A DNA stretch of 64,000 nucleotides from Bufo bufo (taxonomy: Eukaryota; Chordata; Amphibia; Anura; Bufonidae), in contig NC_053394.1 of the NCBI RefSeq assembly GCF_905171765.1, positions 162,409,183 through 162,473,182 on the forward strand, written 5' to 3'. Below the pieces are notes generated by a model. It did not search any database and was not told the origin of the DNA. It was given only the letters and a program-made list of their open reading frames with translations. Positions 11,401 through 23,400 of the stretch are shown one piece after another. Position 1 is the stretch's first letter. Each line of letters opens with the position of its first letter. Position numbers and translations under genes: made by a program.

Positions 11401-14400
11401 ATATGTGGAATGAAAATATGCAGTACATGGTAATACCAGCCATGTAAATGAGATTTTACCAACTCTCATCCATATGCTCTGTCACTAAAATGCATGGAAT
11501 CCGAATTTTAAAGGCGTTTTCTGGGAATTCAGTATTGATTACTTACCCTCCAGATACCTCATTGATGTCAGATTGGTCAGGGTCCGACACCTGGCATCCC
11601 CACCGATCAGCTGTTTCACGCAGCCGCCAGCGCTGGAAACTATACAGTGGATGAAGGTGGAAGCAGTAGACTCCTTCTACTGGCCGTGGCGGGGTACTGC
11701 AGCTTAGCTCCCATTCAAGTGAATGGGAGCTGAGCTGCAGTACACTGGTGCAGTAAACTACACAGTGGATGGAGCCTTCTGTGCTTTCCATGATCACCAG
11801 ATCGATGGGGGTGTCAGGTGTTAGACCCCTACCAATCTGATAATGACTTATCCTGAGGTTAGGCCATCAACATCGCAGTCTAGGAAAATCTCTTTAAATC
11901 CACAGCATGTCCATTATGAATTGCATAAGGTGAAATCTGTGGCAAATCCAGCTGTAACTCGTGGATATTGTAGTAGATCTTTTACACTGAATTCATGTCC
12001 CATACGGATAGACCCTTATAGTTTGCCTGCACCATCTGGCTAGTGTACATTTGCTGTACAGGAATGTTGTGCACGGTTTGTACAGTGACACTTATCCCTT
12101 CTCTTTGTAGAGGTCTTCCGACACTTTCTTCTTGCAGCTCTCAGTGTTCGTTCAGCACTATTAGCAACAGTACCCAGCTATCAACACAGGGATGCCTCAG
12201 GTAGGTGCCGGCTTATCTGTAAGCACAAAATGTCTTTTGTCTTAGCGGGGTTTTCTCATGAGGATTGCCCCTTTCCTTATGTCTCTAGAGCCTCCATAGC
12301 TACTTTCACACTCGCGTTTCGTGCGGATCCATTCAGATAATACAAACATCTGCGTCCGTTCAGAACGGATCAGTTTGTATTATCTTTAACATAGCCCAGA
12401 CGGATCTGTCTTGAACACCACTGAAAGTCAATGGAGGACGGATCAGTTTTCTATTGTGCCAGATTGTGTCAGTGAAAACGGATCCGCCCCAATTGACTTA
12501 CATTGTGTACCAGGATCCATTTGACTCCGTTTCATCAGATGCGTTTTGGTGTCCTTCTCCAAAGCGGAATGGAGATGGAACGGAGGCATACTGATACATT
12601 CTGAGCGTATCCTATTCCATTTAGAATGCATTAGGGCAAAACTGATCTGTTTTGGACCGCTTGTGAGAGCCCTGAACGGATCTCGCAAACGGAAAGCCAA
12701 AACACCAGTGTGAAAGTAGCCTTAGGCCTCATGCACACGACCGTTTTTATGGTCCGCACCCGAGCCGCAGTTTGTGCGGCTCGGGTGTGGACCCATTCAC
12801 TTCAATGGGGCCGCAAAAGATGCGGACAGCAGTCAGTGTGCTGTCCGCATCCGTTGTTCCGTTCTGTAGCCCCGCAAAAAATATATAACCTGTCCTATTC
12901 TTGTCCGTTTTGCAGACAAGAATAGGCATTTCTACAATGGGCCGCCTTTTCTGTTTCACAAATTGCAGAAGGCACATGGGCGGCTTCCGTGTTTTGCGGA
13001 TCCGCAATTTGCAGACCACAAAAAAAACGGAACGGTCGTGTGCATGAGGCCTTAGTCAGTAAAGTCTGTTTATCTTGGTTATGTGCCCAATCCAGCACCT
13101 CGATTATTTTTGTTAATCTGCTCATCTAACAGAGTAATAAATAGCGGTGGTGTGAACGTGCCCTAAGAGGTGGGTATTTAAGGAGGGGAACCATTACTAG
13201 TCTAAATAACATCTCTCCCCTCCCAACATTCAGTCCCATGCAAATAACCTCTCTCCGCTGCTTCTCTAACATGCAGTCCCATGTAAATAACATCACCCCC
13301 TCCCTCTAGCCCAGGGGTAGGCAACCTCCGGCACTCCAGCTGTTGTGAAACTACAACTCCCAGCATGCATACTTGCTCTGCTCTTCTAAGAACTCACATA
13401 GAAACGAATGGAGCATGCTGGGAATTGTAGTTTCACAACAGCTGGAGTGCCGAAGGTTGCTGATCCCTGCTCTAGCTCCTCCAGCATACAGTGCGATGTA
13501 AATAACATTGCTCCTCTCCCTCCAGGACAAGGTTACTAAGCCCCTGGGAGGGCTCTGAAGTGAATGCACAGCTTCTATTATAGCCAAGTGATAAAGTACA
13601 GTCCACTGTAGTGCATCTACCCTGTACTTTATCACTTGGTTATAATAGCCTGTTGTGCTTTCACTCCAGATCCCCAGGGGCTTAGTATCCCCAGGCAGGC
13701 ACCCTGAACAGCATTAAAAAGTAACTAAATGGGGGGGGGCGTGGCCTAGCGCGGCATGTGAGGAGACGCTGAACTCTTAGCTCCGGGACGAACATCCTGT
13801 AAATCCATCGGCATCCACAATATAAGTGATTAGAAAAGCCACTCACAGCAGCGCTAACTGACACCGGAGTGCGAGTGCATCGACCGCCGGTGCTATGAAG
13901 CGGAACAGCAGGGAGGAGAAGAAGAGCGGGCCAGCAGTGCGCTCTAGACAAGATGGCGCCGGAGCAGGAGAGAAGGCTGCAGAGATCGCAGCACGGCTGG
14001 GAAAGTTTGCCAGACCGAATCCCCTGATAACGCCAGGATCACTGGTGGACGAGCCTAGTGAAAGCGCTGAGGACTGGGTGTACTCACCTCTTGGTGCGAC
14101 TACAAGTAGTACTGGCAGCATGGAGAAACGAGGGGCAGAGGGTGAGGAGGTGGTGAGAGAGACAACTGGAGAGGCTGTAAATGCTGGAAAGTCTGCACAG
14201 TTGCCCACTGAACCAACAATGACAGATGTGTTTAAAGCAGTTACAAACTGCAGCACCGCACTGATAACCCTGAATACACAAATGGCGAGCCTGCAAGAAA
14301 ATGTCTTTTATTAGACAAGACCTCAGGAAGGTCACTGAGAGAATTAAAGAAGTGGAAGAACGGGTCAGCTGCTTGGAAGACAGTGTCCCCTTTAAGACAA

Positions 14401-17400
14401 GTCCTGGGTAAAATCACTTATGATGTCTCATATCTGCTGAAAAAGGCGGACGATTTGGAGAACAGAGCCCGCAGAAATAATTTGCGGCTTGTGGGTGTCC
14501 CAGAGAAAGCAGAAAGCACGAATGCTGCAGTTTTCTTTGAGCAGTGGCTGACTGAGAAATTTGGGAAGGACTCCTTATCAAATATGTTTGCTACAGAACG
14601 AGCGCACAGAGTGCCTTTCCGCTCTCCACCACCAGGCCCCCCCCCCCCCCCCCCCCCCCCCCGAGACCCATCCTGATGAAACTCCTGCACTTCAAAGACA
14701 GAGACACCATCTTAAGGAAAGCAAGGGATCACGAAGACTTGCAGATAAACGACAGGAAAGTGCTCATATTCCCAGATTTTTCTGCAGAGGTACAGAAGAA
14801 GAGGGCGAAATATGCGGATGTAAAACGTCGCTTGAGAGACCATCAAGTACCGTATTCCATGTTATATCCATCCAGGCTACGAGTGGTGGCTGAAGGAAAA
14901 GTCCATATCTTTGAAACGGCGAGTGCGGTGGTACAATGGCTGGAGGCTGTCAATTTACCAGGACACCCTGAGCCATCTTCGGGATGATCTATGGACGACG
15001 ATGGGTTGTAAAGTACCAGCTTGGACGTCAGCTGCGCAGATTCTTTGGACGATGAGTATATGCAGGGGGCAGCGGCATTGATTTGAAGGGTATCAGGGCA
15101 CCATGGGACTCTGAGTTTGTTATATTAGTTAGTCTTAGTGAGGCACAGTAATGTACTTAGTAGAACTATTTGGTGATATAACTGATTGCACTACATTAAG
15201 CACAATAGGATGCATATTTGTTTATTATGTATAATATGTCCTGGAGGAGGGCGAATTAAGAGCTAGAGTAGTCAGAGGGGGGTATCGTATCTGATTCCAT
15301 ACCTCAGACAGAATACACAATCACATTGCCCATAGTAGCTGAGTATATTTTGGTTAATAGTTTATATCCCTGCGTTTCAGAGGGGAATGTTTTTGTATCA
15401 ATGTACTATGTTTGTCAGTTCTGGGGAACCGCACCATGACCATAACATTATATGTCTCTGTACTACTAGCACTCTAGGTGAAAGTAAGGTAGAAAAGATG
15501 GAAGATAGATGGAATAGGAGGGACATCCGGGGAGTGATATTTGTGGGGTTTGATGATGGGGGTTAACGTGTTAGCATGGAATGTTAGGGGTCTCGGTGAC
15601 GCAGCCAAACGATACGCAATGCTGAACTCCCTTAGACAGTTCCAACCTGCTATCATATGCCTCTCAGAAACGTATCTGATGGCGGAATCTGTAGCCAAGG
15701 TGGGCCGTCCATGGATTGGACATGCGTATCATTTAACGTACTCTAGTCATGCTAGAGGGGTCAGTGTACTTGTACACAAACAGATTGCGTTTCACTGCGT
15801 CAAATCAAATATAGATCCCAATGGTAGATATGTATGCCTACTGTGCACGTTATACCAAACTACATGTATAGTAGTGGAAATATATGTACCTACTCCGTAC
15901 ACGGGTGAGGTGTGAAACATGTACTAGCGTTTGTGGCTGCGTCCCCTTAAGTCCCTACACTTATTGTCAGAGATTTTAACATGATTCTTGATTATCGTAT
16001 AGATAGACATCACGGGACAAATACCCCTAGTGAAACACGTCTGTCCAACATGGCAAAGGTATTGGCAGAGGCAGATTTTAGTGACATTTGGAGAATCCGT
16101 AACCCTCACTCTGGACAGTTCTCCTGTCATTCTAGTTCTCATAATTCACTATCACGAATTGATCTAGCAATAGGCAACCAACAGATACTAAGACTTGTGC
16201 GGACAGTGGAATATCTGCCCAGAAGTCTTTCAGATCATTTCCCCATCAGAGTAGAACTGAACTTGGATTTGGCGTCTGAGAGACACAGAGGTCTATGGAA
16301 GTTAAATCCTTTTTGGCTGACCATATTACAGGACGAAGTGGGTATACTGACAGAGATGCAGGAATTCATGTCAATTAACATTGGATCAGCACCGATAGGG
16401 GTAGTGTGGGACTCCTTCAAGGCGTCTGTTAGGCCTCATGCACACGGGGTTCCGTTTTCCCGTGATCCGTGACCGTTTTTTCGTCCGTGGGTCTTCCTTG
16501 ATTTTTGGAGGATCCACGGACATGAAAAAAAAGTCGTTTTGGTGTCCGCCTGGCCGTGCGGAGCCAAACGGATCCGTCCTGAATTACAATGCAAGTCAAT
16601 AGGGACGGATCCGTTTGACGTTGACACAATATGGTGCCATTTCAAACGGATCCGTCCCCATTGACTTTCAATGTAAAGTCTGGAGTCCCTTTTATACCAT
16701 CGGATCGGAGTTTTCTCCAATCCGATGGTATATTTTAACTTGAAGCGTCCCCATCACCATGGGAACACCTCTATGTTAGAATATACTGTCTGATATGAGT
16801 TAGATCGTGAAACCTCATTTCCGACAGTATATTCTAACACAGAGGCGTTCCCATGGTGATGGGGACGCTTCTAGTTAGAATATACTACAAACTGTGTACA
16901 TGACTGCCCCCTGCTGCCTAGCAGCATCCGATCTCTTACAGGGGGCCGTGATCAGCACAATTAACCCCTCAGGTGCCGCACCTGAAGGGGTTAATTGTAC
17001 TATCATATCCCGCTGTAAGAGATCAGGGCTGCCAGGCAGCAGGGGGCAGACCCCCCCCCCCCCTCCCCAGTTTGAATATCATTGGTGGCCAGTGCGCCCC
17101 CCCCCCCCCCCCTTCCATTGTAATAATTCGTTGGTGGCACAGTGTGCCCCCCCCCCCTTCCTCCCTCTATTGTAATATTTCGTTGATGGCACAGTGTGCG
17201 CCGCCCCCCCCTTCCTCCCTCTATTGTAATAATTCGTTGGTGGCACAGTGTGCGCCCCCCATTGGCCCCCCCTCCCTCTATAGCATTAACAACATTGGTG
17301 GCCAGTGTGCGGCCTCCCATCTCCCCCCCCCCCCCCCTTCCATTGTAATAATTCGTTGGTGGCCAGTGCGGCCCCCCCCCTCCTTCTTCCATTGTAATAA

Positions 17401-20400
17401 TTCGTTGGTGGCACAGTGTGCCCCCCCCCCTTCCTCCCTCTATTGTAATATTTCGTTGGTGGCACAGTGTGCGCCCCCCTTCCTTCCTCTATTGTAATAA
17501 TTCGTTGGTGGCACAGTGTGCGCCCCCCATTGGCCCCCCCTCCCTCTATAGCATTAACAACATTGGTGGCCAGTGTGCGGCCTCCCATCTCCCCCCCCCT
17601 TCCATTGTAATAATTTGTTGGTGGCCAGTGCGGCCCCCCCCCCCTTCCATTGTAATATTTCGTTGGTGGCACAGTGTGCCCCCCCTTCCTCCCTCTATTG
17701 TAATATTTTGTTGGTGGCACAGTGTGCGCCCCCCCCCCCCCGCCCCACCTTCCTCCCTCTATTGTAATAATTCGTTGGTGGCACAGTGTGCGCCCCCCAT
17801 TGGGCCCCCCCTCCCTCTATAGCATTAACAACATTGGTGGCCAGTGTGCGGCCTCCCATCTCCCCCCCCCCCCCCCCCCCCGATCATTGGTGGCAGCGGG
17901 TTACTAGCAATAGTACAATAGTAAAAGATTCATACTTACCTGGGAGCTGCGATGTTCGTGTCCGGCCGGGAGCTCCTCCTACTGGTAAGTGACGGTTCAT
18001 TTAGCAATGCGCCGCACAGACCTGTCACTTACCAGTAGGTGGAGCTCCCGGCCGGACACGAACATCGCAGCAGCAGGTAAGTATGAATCTTCTACTATTG
18101 TACTATTGCTAAGTAACCATGGCAACCAGGACTGTAGTAGCGTCCTGGTTGCCATGGTTGCCTATCGGAGCCCCAGCGATTAAACTGGGACTCCGATCGG
18201 AACTCCGCTGCCACCAATGATGGGGGGGGGGGATGGGAGGCCGCACACTGGCCACCAATGTTGTTAATGCTATAGAGGGAGGGGGGGCCGATGGGGGGCG
18301 CACACTGTGCCACCAACGAATTATTACAATAGAGGGAGGGAGGGTGGGGGGCGCACACTGTGCCACCAACGAATTATTACAATAGAGGGGGGGGGGGGCC
18401 GCACTGGCCACCAACCTATTATTACAATAGAGGGGGGAGGGTGGGGGGCGCACACTGTGCCACCAACGAATTATTACAATAGAGGGAGGGGGGGGGCCGC
18501 ACTGGCCACCAACCTATTATTACAATAGAGGGGGGGGGCCGCACTGGCCACCAATGATATTCAAACTGGGGGGGAGGGTCTGCCCCCTGCTGCCTGGCAG
18601 CCCTGATCTCTTACAGGGGGCCGTGATCAGCACAATTAACCCCTTCAGGTGCCGCACCTGAAGGGGTTAATTGTGCTGATCACGGCCCCCTGTAAAAGAT
18701 CGGGTGCTGCCAGGCAGCAGGGGGCAGTCTTGTACACAGTTTGTAGTGTATTCTAACTAGAAGCGTCCCCATCACCATGGGAACGCTTCTGTGTTAGAAT
18801 ATACTGTCGGTTCTGAGTTTTCACGAAGTGAAAACTCAGCTTTAAAAAAGCTTTTATGCAGACGGATCTTCGGATCCGTCTGTATAAAAACTAACCTACG
18901 GCCACGGATCACGGATGCCAATCTTGTGTGCATCCGTGTTCTTTCACGGACCCATTGACTTGAATGGGTCCGTGAACCGTTGGCCGTGAAAAAAATAGGA
19001 CAGGTCATATTTTTTTCACGGCCAGGAAACACGGATCACGGATGCAGCTGCAAAACGGTGCATTTTCCGATTTTTTTCCACGGACCCATTGAGAGTCAAT
19101 GGGTCCGCGAAAAAAAACGGAAAACGGCACAACGTCCACGGGTGCACACAACGGTCGTGTGCATGAGGCCTTAGGGGAACGTTCATCAAGCGCATCCAAA
19201 GATATAAAGCTAGAAACAGACAATTGACACAAACATTACAGATACGGAGTGTAAATACATTGATAACCCAAGTGAAGAAACCCGGTCTAATTGGATAGAA
19301 GTGCAGCAGATGTATAAGGACCATCAAATAGAGCTAGCAAATAATAAAAGGCTTTTTTGGAAGCAGAAATACTTTGAGGAGGGTGAAAGTGTGGGACATA
19401 TGCTGGCCACTGTCATTAAAGCTCAGCAGGGACCCTCATTTGTAGGGTGTATGCGAGGTGCGACCGGTATTTTAACAACGGAAGGCACAGATATTATGGC
19501 AATATTACTATAAGCAATTATACTCCACTAGATCACAACATAGAGATAGTGAAACCCAGGAATTTCTTGCTTCTGTTAGGCTGCCGGTACTGACGGCGGA
19601 ACAAATAGAGAGCCTTGAGGAGCCTCTTAGTCTGGAGGAACTGGAGGTGGCAGTGGGAGCAAGGCGCCAGGGTCTGACGGAATACCTGGGGAACTACTGA
19701 AAAAATATAAAGATTTGATGTTACGGCAACTTTTAGTGGTTTTTGAACAGGCGAATATATTAGGTAGATTGCCTGACTCCATAGAAGAAGCCATAATAAT
19801 AGTTGTGCCTAAGTCGGGTAAAGATCCCACATGTCCAGGGTCATACAGACCTGTATCCCTACTATGCACTGATGTCAAACTGCTGGCCAAAGTATTGGCC
19901 AGCAGGCTGACAAAGGTGATTCTTAGCTTGATACACGGGGACCAAACTGGCTTTATGCCAGGTAAATCTACGGCCATCAATATCAGGCGATTATTTCTCA
20001 ACTTGCAGATATCTGAGGGACAAGCGAGGAAACGTGCAGTCCTTTCACTCGATGCTGCGAAGGCTTTCGACCGCGTTGAGTGGAAGTTCTTATGGAGAGT
20101 TATGGAAACTGGGGTTCGGACCCAAATTTATGTCCTGGGTAAAATTATTATATAGAAGACCGAGAGCCAGAATACAGACCAATGGGGCGATATCCGATAC
20201 GTTTACTCTGGAAAGGGGTACACGTCAGGGCTGTCCTCTATCTCCGATGCTCTTTGCCTTGGCTATAGAACCTCTGGCGCAGATAATACGCACAGATCCC
20301 AAAGTGACGGGTTTGACATATGGAGGCATAGAGGAAAAAATTGCACTTTATGCTGATGATATGCTGCTCTTTTTAGATAACCTCGACCATTCTATACCCC

Positions 20401-23400
20401 GTGTAATGAAGCTTATTGAGGATTATGGTACATATTCAGGTCTAACCATTAATTGGGACAAATCGGTTATGCTTCCTTTGGATTCAGTGTCGAAATCACT
20501 CCTGGATAAAATAGCCCCCTTACAAGTGTCCAATACGTTTAAATACTTAGGGATACAGGTAACATGTAGATCACAGGAATATATAGACTTAAACCTGAGT
20601 AGTGCTCAAAAGGTAAATAGCTGGTGTAAGCTGCCACCATCTGTCATTGGAAGAGCAAATTTCTATACATTTTGCATAATAGCCCAGTCTACAAAATACA
20701 GGGAGTATTCAGGGCCCTAATATGGAATAAACAGTCCCCAAGAATTCGCTTAGAGACCTTACAGAGGGAGAAGGATAGTGGTGGACTGGCGATCCCCCAA
20801 CCCATGGTGGTTCTTTCTAGCAGCACAGGCTCAGCAATGCAAATCCTGTAGCACTATGGGTACCTCAGACTCCGTTTATGCGCTAATGTCTTATTTGGTG
20901 GGAGGGAGAACACCTGGATATATATTGGAGCTTGGTTCTGTGATCCGCCCCCCAGAGTCTGTCCTGTCCCCGAGTGTAGCCCTGCTCCGCAAGGTGTGGA
21001 AAAAACTGAAAGAAATTACCAAACTTTCGGGGTGTAATACCCTTACTCCTTTATGGAACAACTCAAGCCTCCCGGAACTGAGTAAGTTGGAAGGCTTTAG
21101 TAGTTGGGAGAAAAGGGGGCTTTATTGGGTCTCTCAACTTTATGCAAATGGAACTCTCAAAAGCTTTGAACAATTAAAGGAAGAATTTAAACTTGCTAAT
21201 GCAAATTTCTATCAGTATTTGCAATTACGCCATGCATTGACGGTGCAGGGTAGGACAGTGGATATGACTATACAGGCATCTCTGTTAGCTGACCAAATCA
21301 GAAAAGGAGGTGACACCAAAGGAGTGATCTCAGGATTCGACAAGTTGTTACTTTCATTTTATCAAGACCACTTTCCTTTGAAGGTTAGAAAAATGGTCCC
21401 GAGAGGTTGGCCCCCTAGATGATGTACAGTGGTCTGACATATTGTCTAAGAGCCCCTTGCTATCACTCCTTTCACAATTATACCTGATAAATAGGGTATA
21501 CAGAGCACCTGAGTTCCTACATAAGATACCGTAGGTGTACGTGACACATCTAACTGCCCCAAATGCAATATTCCGGGGGCACATATATTACACATGTTTT
21601 GGGAATGCACTGCTATAGGCCCTTTTTGGAATATAGTATTTGACATAATTTTTAAGGTGTTTGGGATCAGATTACCAGCCGAACCACTGATATGTGTGCT
21701 GGGCCTGTTGCAAGGGGATTCCACAACAGATCTTATTGGCATAAGTAGATCACTGTATCAGGCTAGGAAATTACTAGCCAAGTATTGGATAAGCACTGCT
21801 GTACCTGCCAAAGAGGAATACATTGCACGCATGAATGTTATAATTGGATTGGAAAGGGGGGGGTGTATCTTAAAAGAACGATTAAGAAGTTTGAGTCTAT
21901 ATGGGGACCATGGCTGCGAACGCCAGGACTACCCTCTGGACGTCTCCTGTCTCTACAATTGGGGCGAAATGCTAGATAGTGTCAAAAAGAAGTAAAAAAA
22001 CAATAACTTTATTGAAAGTCATGATATAGTAGAACAAGGGATGCAACGTCATAGGTAGAGAGAGAGAATCAAGCAAAATGACAATATGGCATGGTGCAGG
22101 TTAGGGGAGGGGGGGGTTCTTCATTCATTTTATGTTCAAGATTGTTTATTAAAGTATCCCAAATGGATTTGTACCTGTTTACAGAAATGTACTTATGCTG
22201 GATCTGTAAATGTACTTATCCGGAAAAATCTTAATAAAAACTATTTGATTTAAAAAAAGAAAAGGAAAAAAAGTAACCATTTTTGTGAAACTTTTGTCAT
22301 AGGGCCATATCAAAAGTGTTGATTGGCAGGGATCCCAGCTCTGAGACTGAGCCCCGCTGATCTCTAGAATGAGAAGTCAGAAGTGCTCAGCCAAGCTCTG
22401 CTTCTCCTCGCTGCTGAGCGCTATGGCATACATATCAAAAGTTTCCTAAAACCCACTGCCCACCAAGAGTCTGCTTACCCCATAAAGATTGCACGCCACT
22501 GACAAGCCTCCCTCCACGGTTTTAGAGCATGTATTGGGAAGTATCAACACTCAATATCCGCAAATTGTGCCCACATAATAACAGCCCCACTCATTTCCTT
22601 TTGGTAAAACATATTGCCCAAATAATACCACCATGCACTATTCTGCAGTATCACAAATGGTATATGCTGTGTTCAAATAATAGAAGCCACCCAATTAGTC
22701 CCAATAGAATCAAACGGCCACAGTGCCAGCCATACTTTACACTGCTTCTTCTCCATGATCCTGCCTGCTCCAAGGAGCTTCTTTCTTTAAAAGGCCTGTG
22801 GTTGTTCTACAATTGACAGTCAGTCTGGTCTCCCAGTGATCAGACTGACTGTTGTTGTTGGTGGCCTGATTGGTAAAGGTTAGGCTACTTTCACTCTCGC
22901 GCTTGGTGCGGATCCGTCTTGTATCTGCACAGACGGATCCGCCCTAATAATGCAAACGCTTGTATCCGTTCAGAACGGATCCGTTTGCATTATTCATAAA
23001 GTGTGAAAGTAGCCTTCATGATCGCTGCCCATAAAGTTTCCTCTCTAAAACACATGTAGATAAATCCTCAAATTGAAGCAAAACTGTTGAGAAAAAGGGC
23101 AGGTAAATTCAGGAAACGAAGCAAGCATGGCATGTAATCTCCCTTGGTACAATAAATCAGCAGCTCTTATACACTGAACCAACACTACAGTTTTACAGAT
23201 GTGTTAATTAGATGACGGAGATGGTTAGCGCCTAATTACTCACGCACGCACCCACCCAGTCAGTATATGGGACACGGTTTCCTGGACAGGGTGTCATACA
23301 TACAGTGCTCTGGTAAATGCTTTACCTACCAGATACCCTGAGCATACTGTTCTTTGACTGCGGAGGTGCTGTGATGAGGGCACCCCCATTTCCACTCGCT

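Larger units (their letters stand above)
16432..19170. mobile_element. 2.74-kb hairpin DNA element inserted in L1 ORF2 (TTA duplication)
   Basis: Ends GGCCTCATGCACACG and CGTGTGCATGAGGCC, flanked by TTA on both sides (16429-16431, 19171-19173). Removing the insert and one TTA makes the L1 frame continuous. The interior is a giant inverted repeat: blocks on the left (AGAATATACTGTC, the palindrome at 16958-16995, the GTTGGTGGCACAGTG array) recur inverted on the right (18230-18810), with the turn near 18000. No transposase. The TTA duplication and ends point to the same Harbinger-like family as 12725-13051. Confidence 0.85.
13731..22265 (+). mobile_element. Full-length L1-type LINE, sense to TMEM134, interrupted by a DNA element
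   Basis: Starts GGGGGGGGGCGTGGCC, carries ORF1 and ORF2 in order, and ends in an A-rich tail. The flanks AAAAAGTAACTAAAT (13716-13730) and AAAAAGTAACCAT (about 22266-22279) form a target duplication of at least 12 bases. The 5' end is therefore not truncated, which is unusual for LINE copies. It lies in the 12.2-kb TMEM134 intron. A 2.74-kb hairpin element sits inside ORF2 (16432-19170). Both ORFs carry frameshifts, so the copy is dead. L1 versus Tx1 branch cannot be decided by eye. Confidence 0.88.

Noticed and set aside
16894..18528. Proline/tryptophan-rich frames of 60-174 codons
   Set aside because: Artefacts of the C-run tandem array in the hairpin element.
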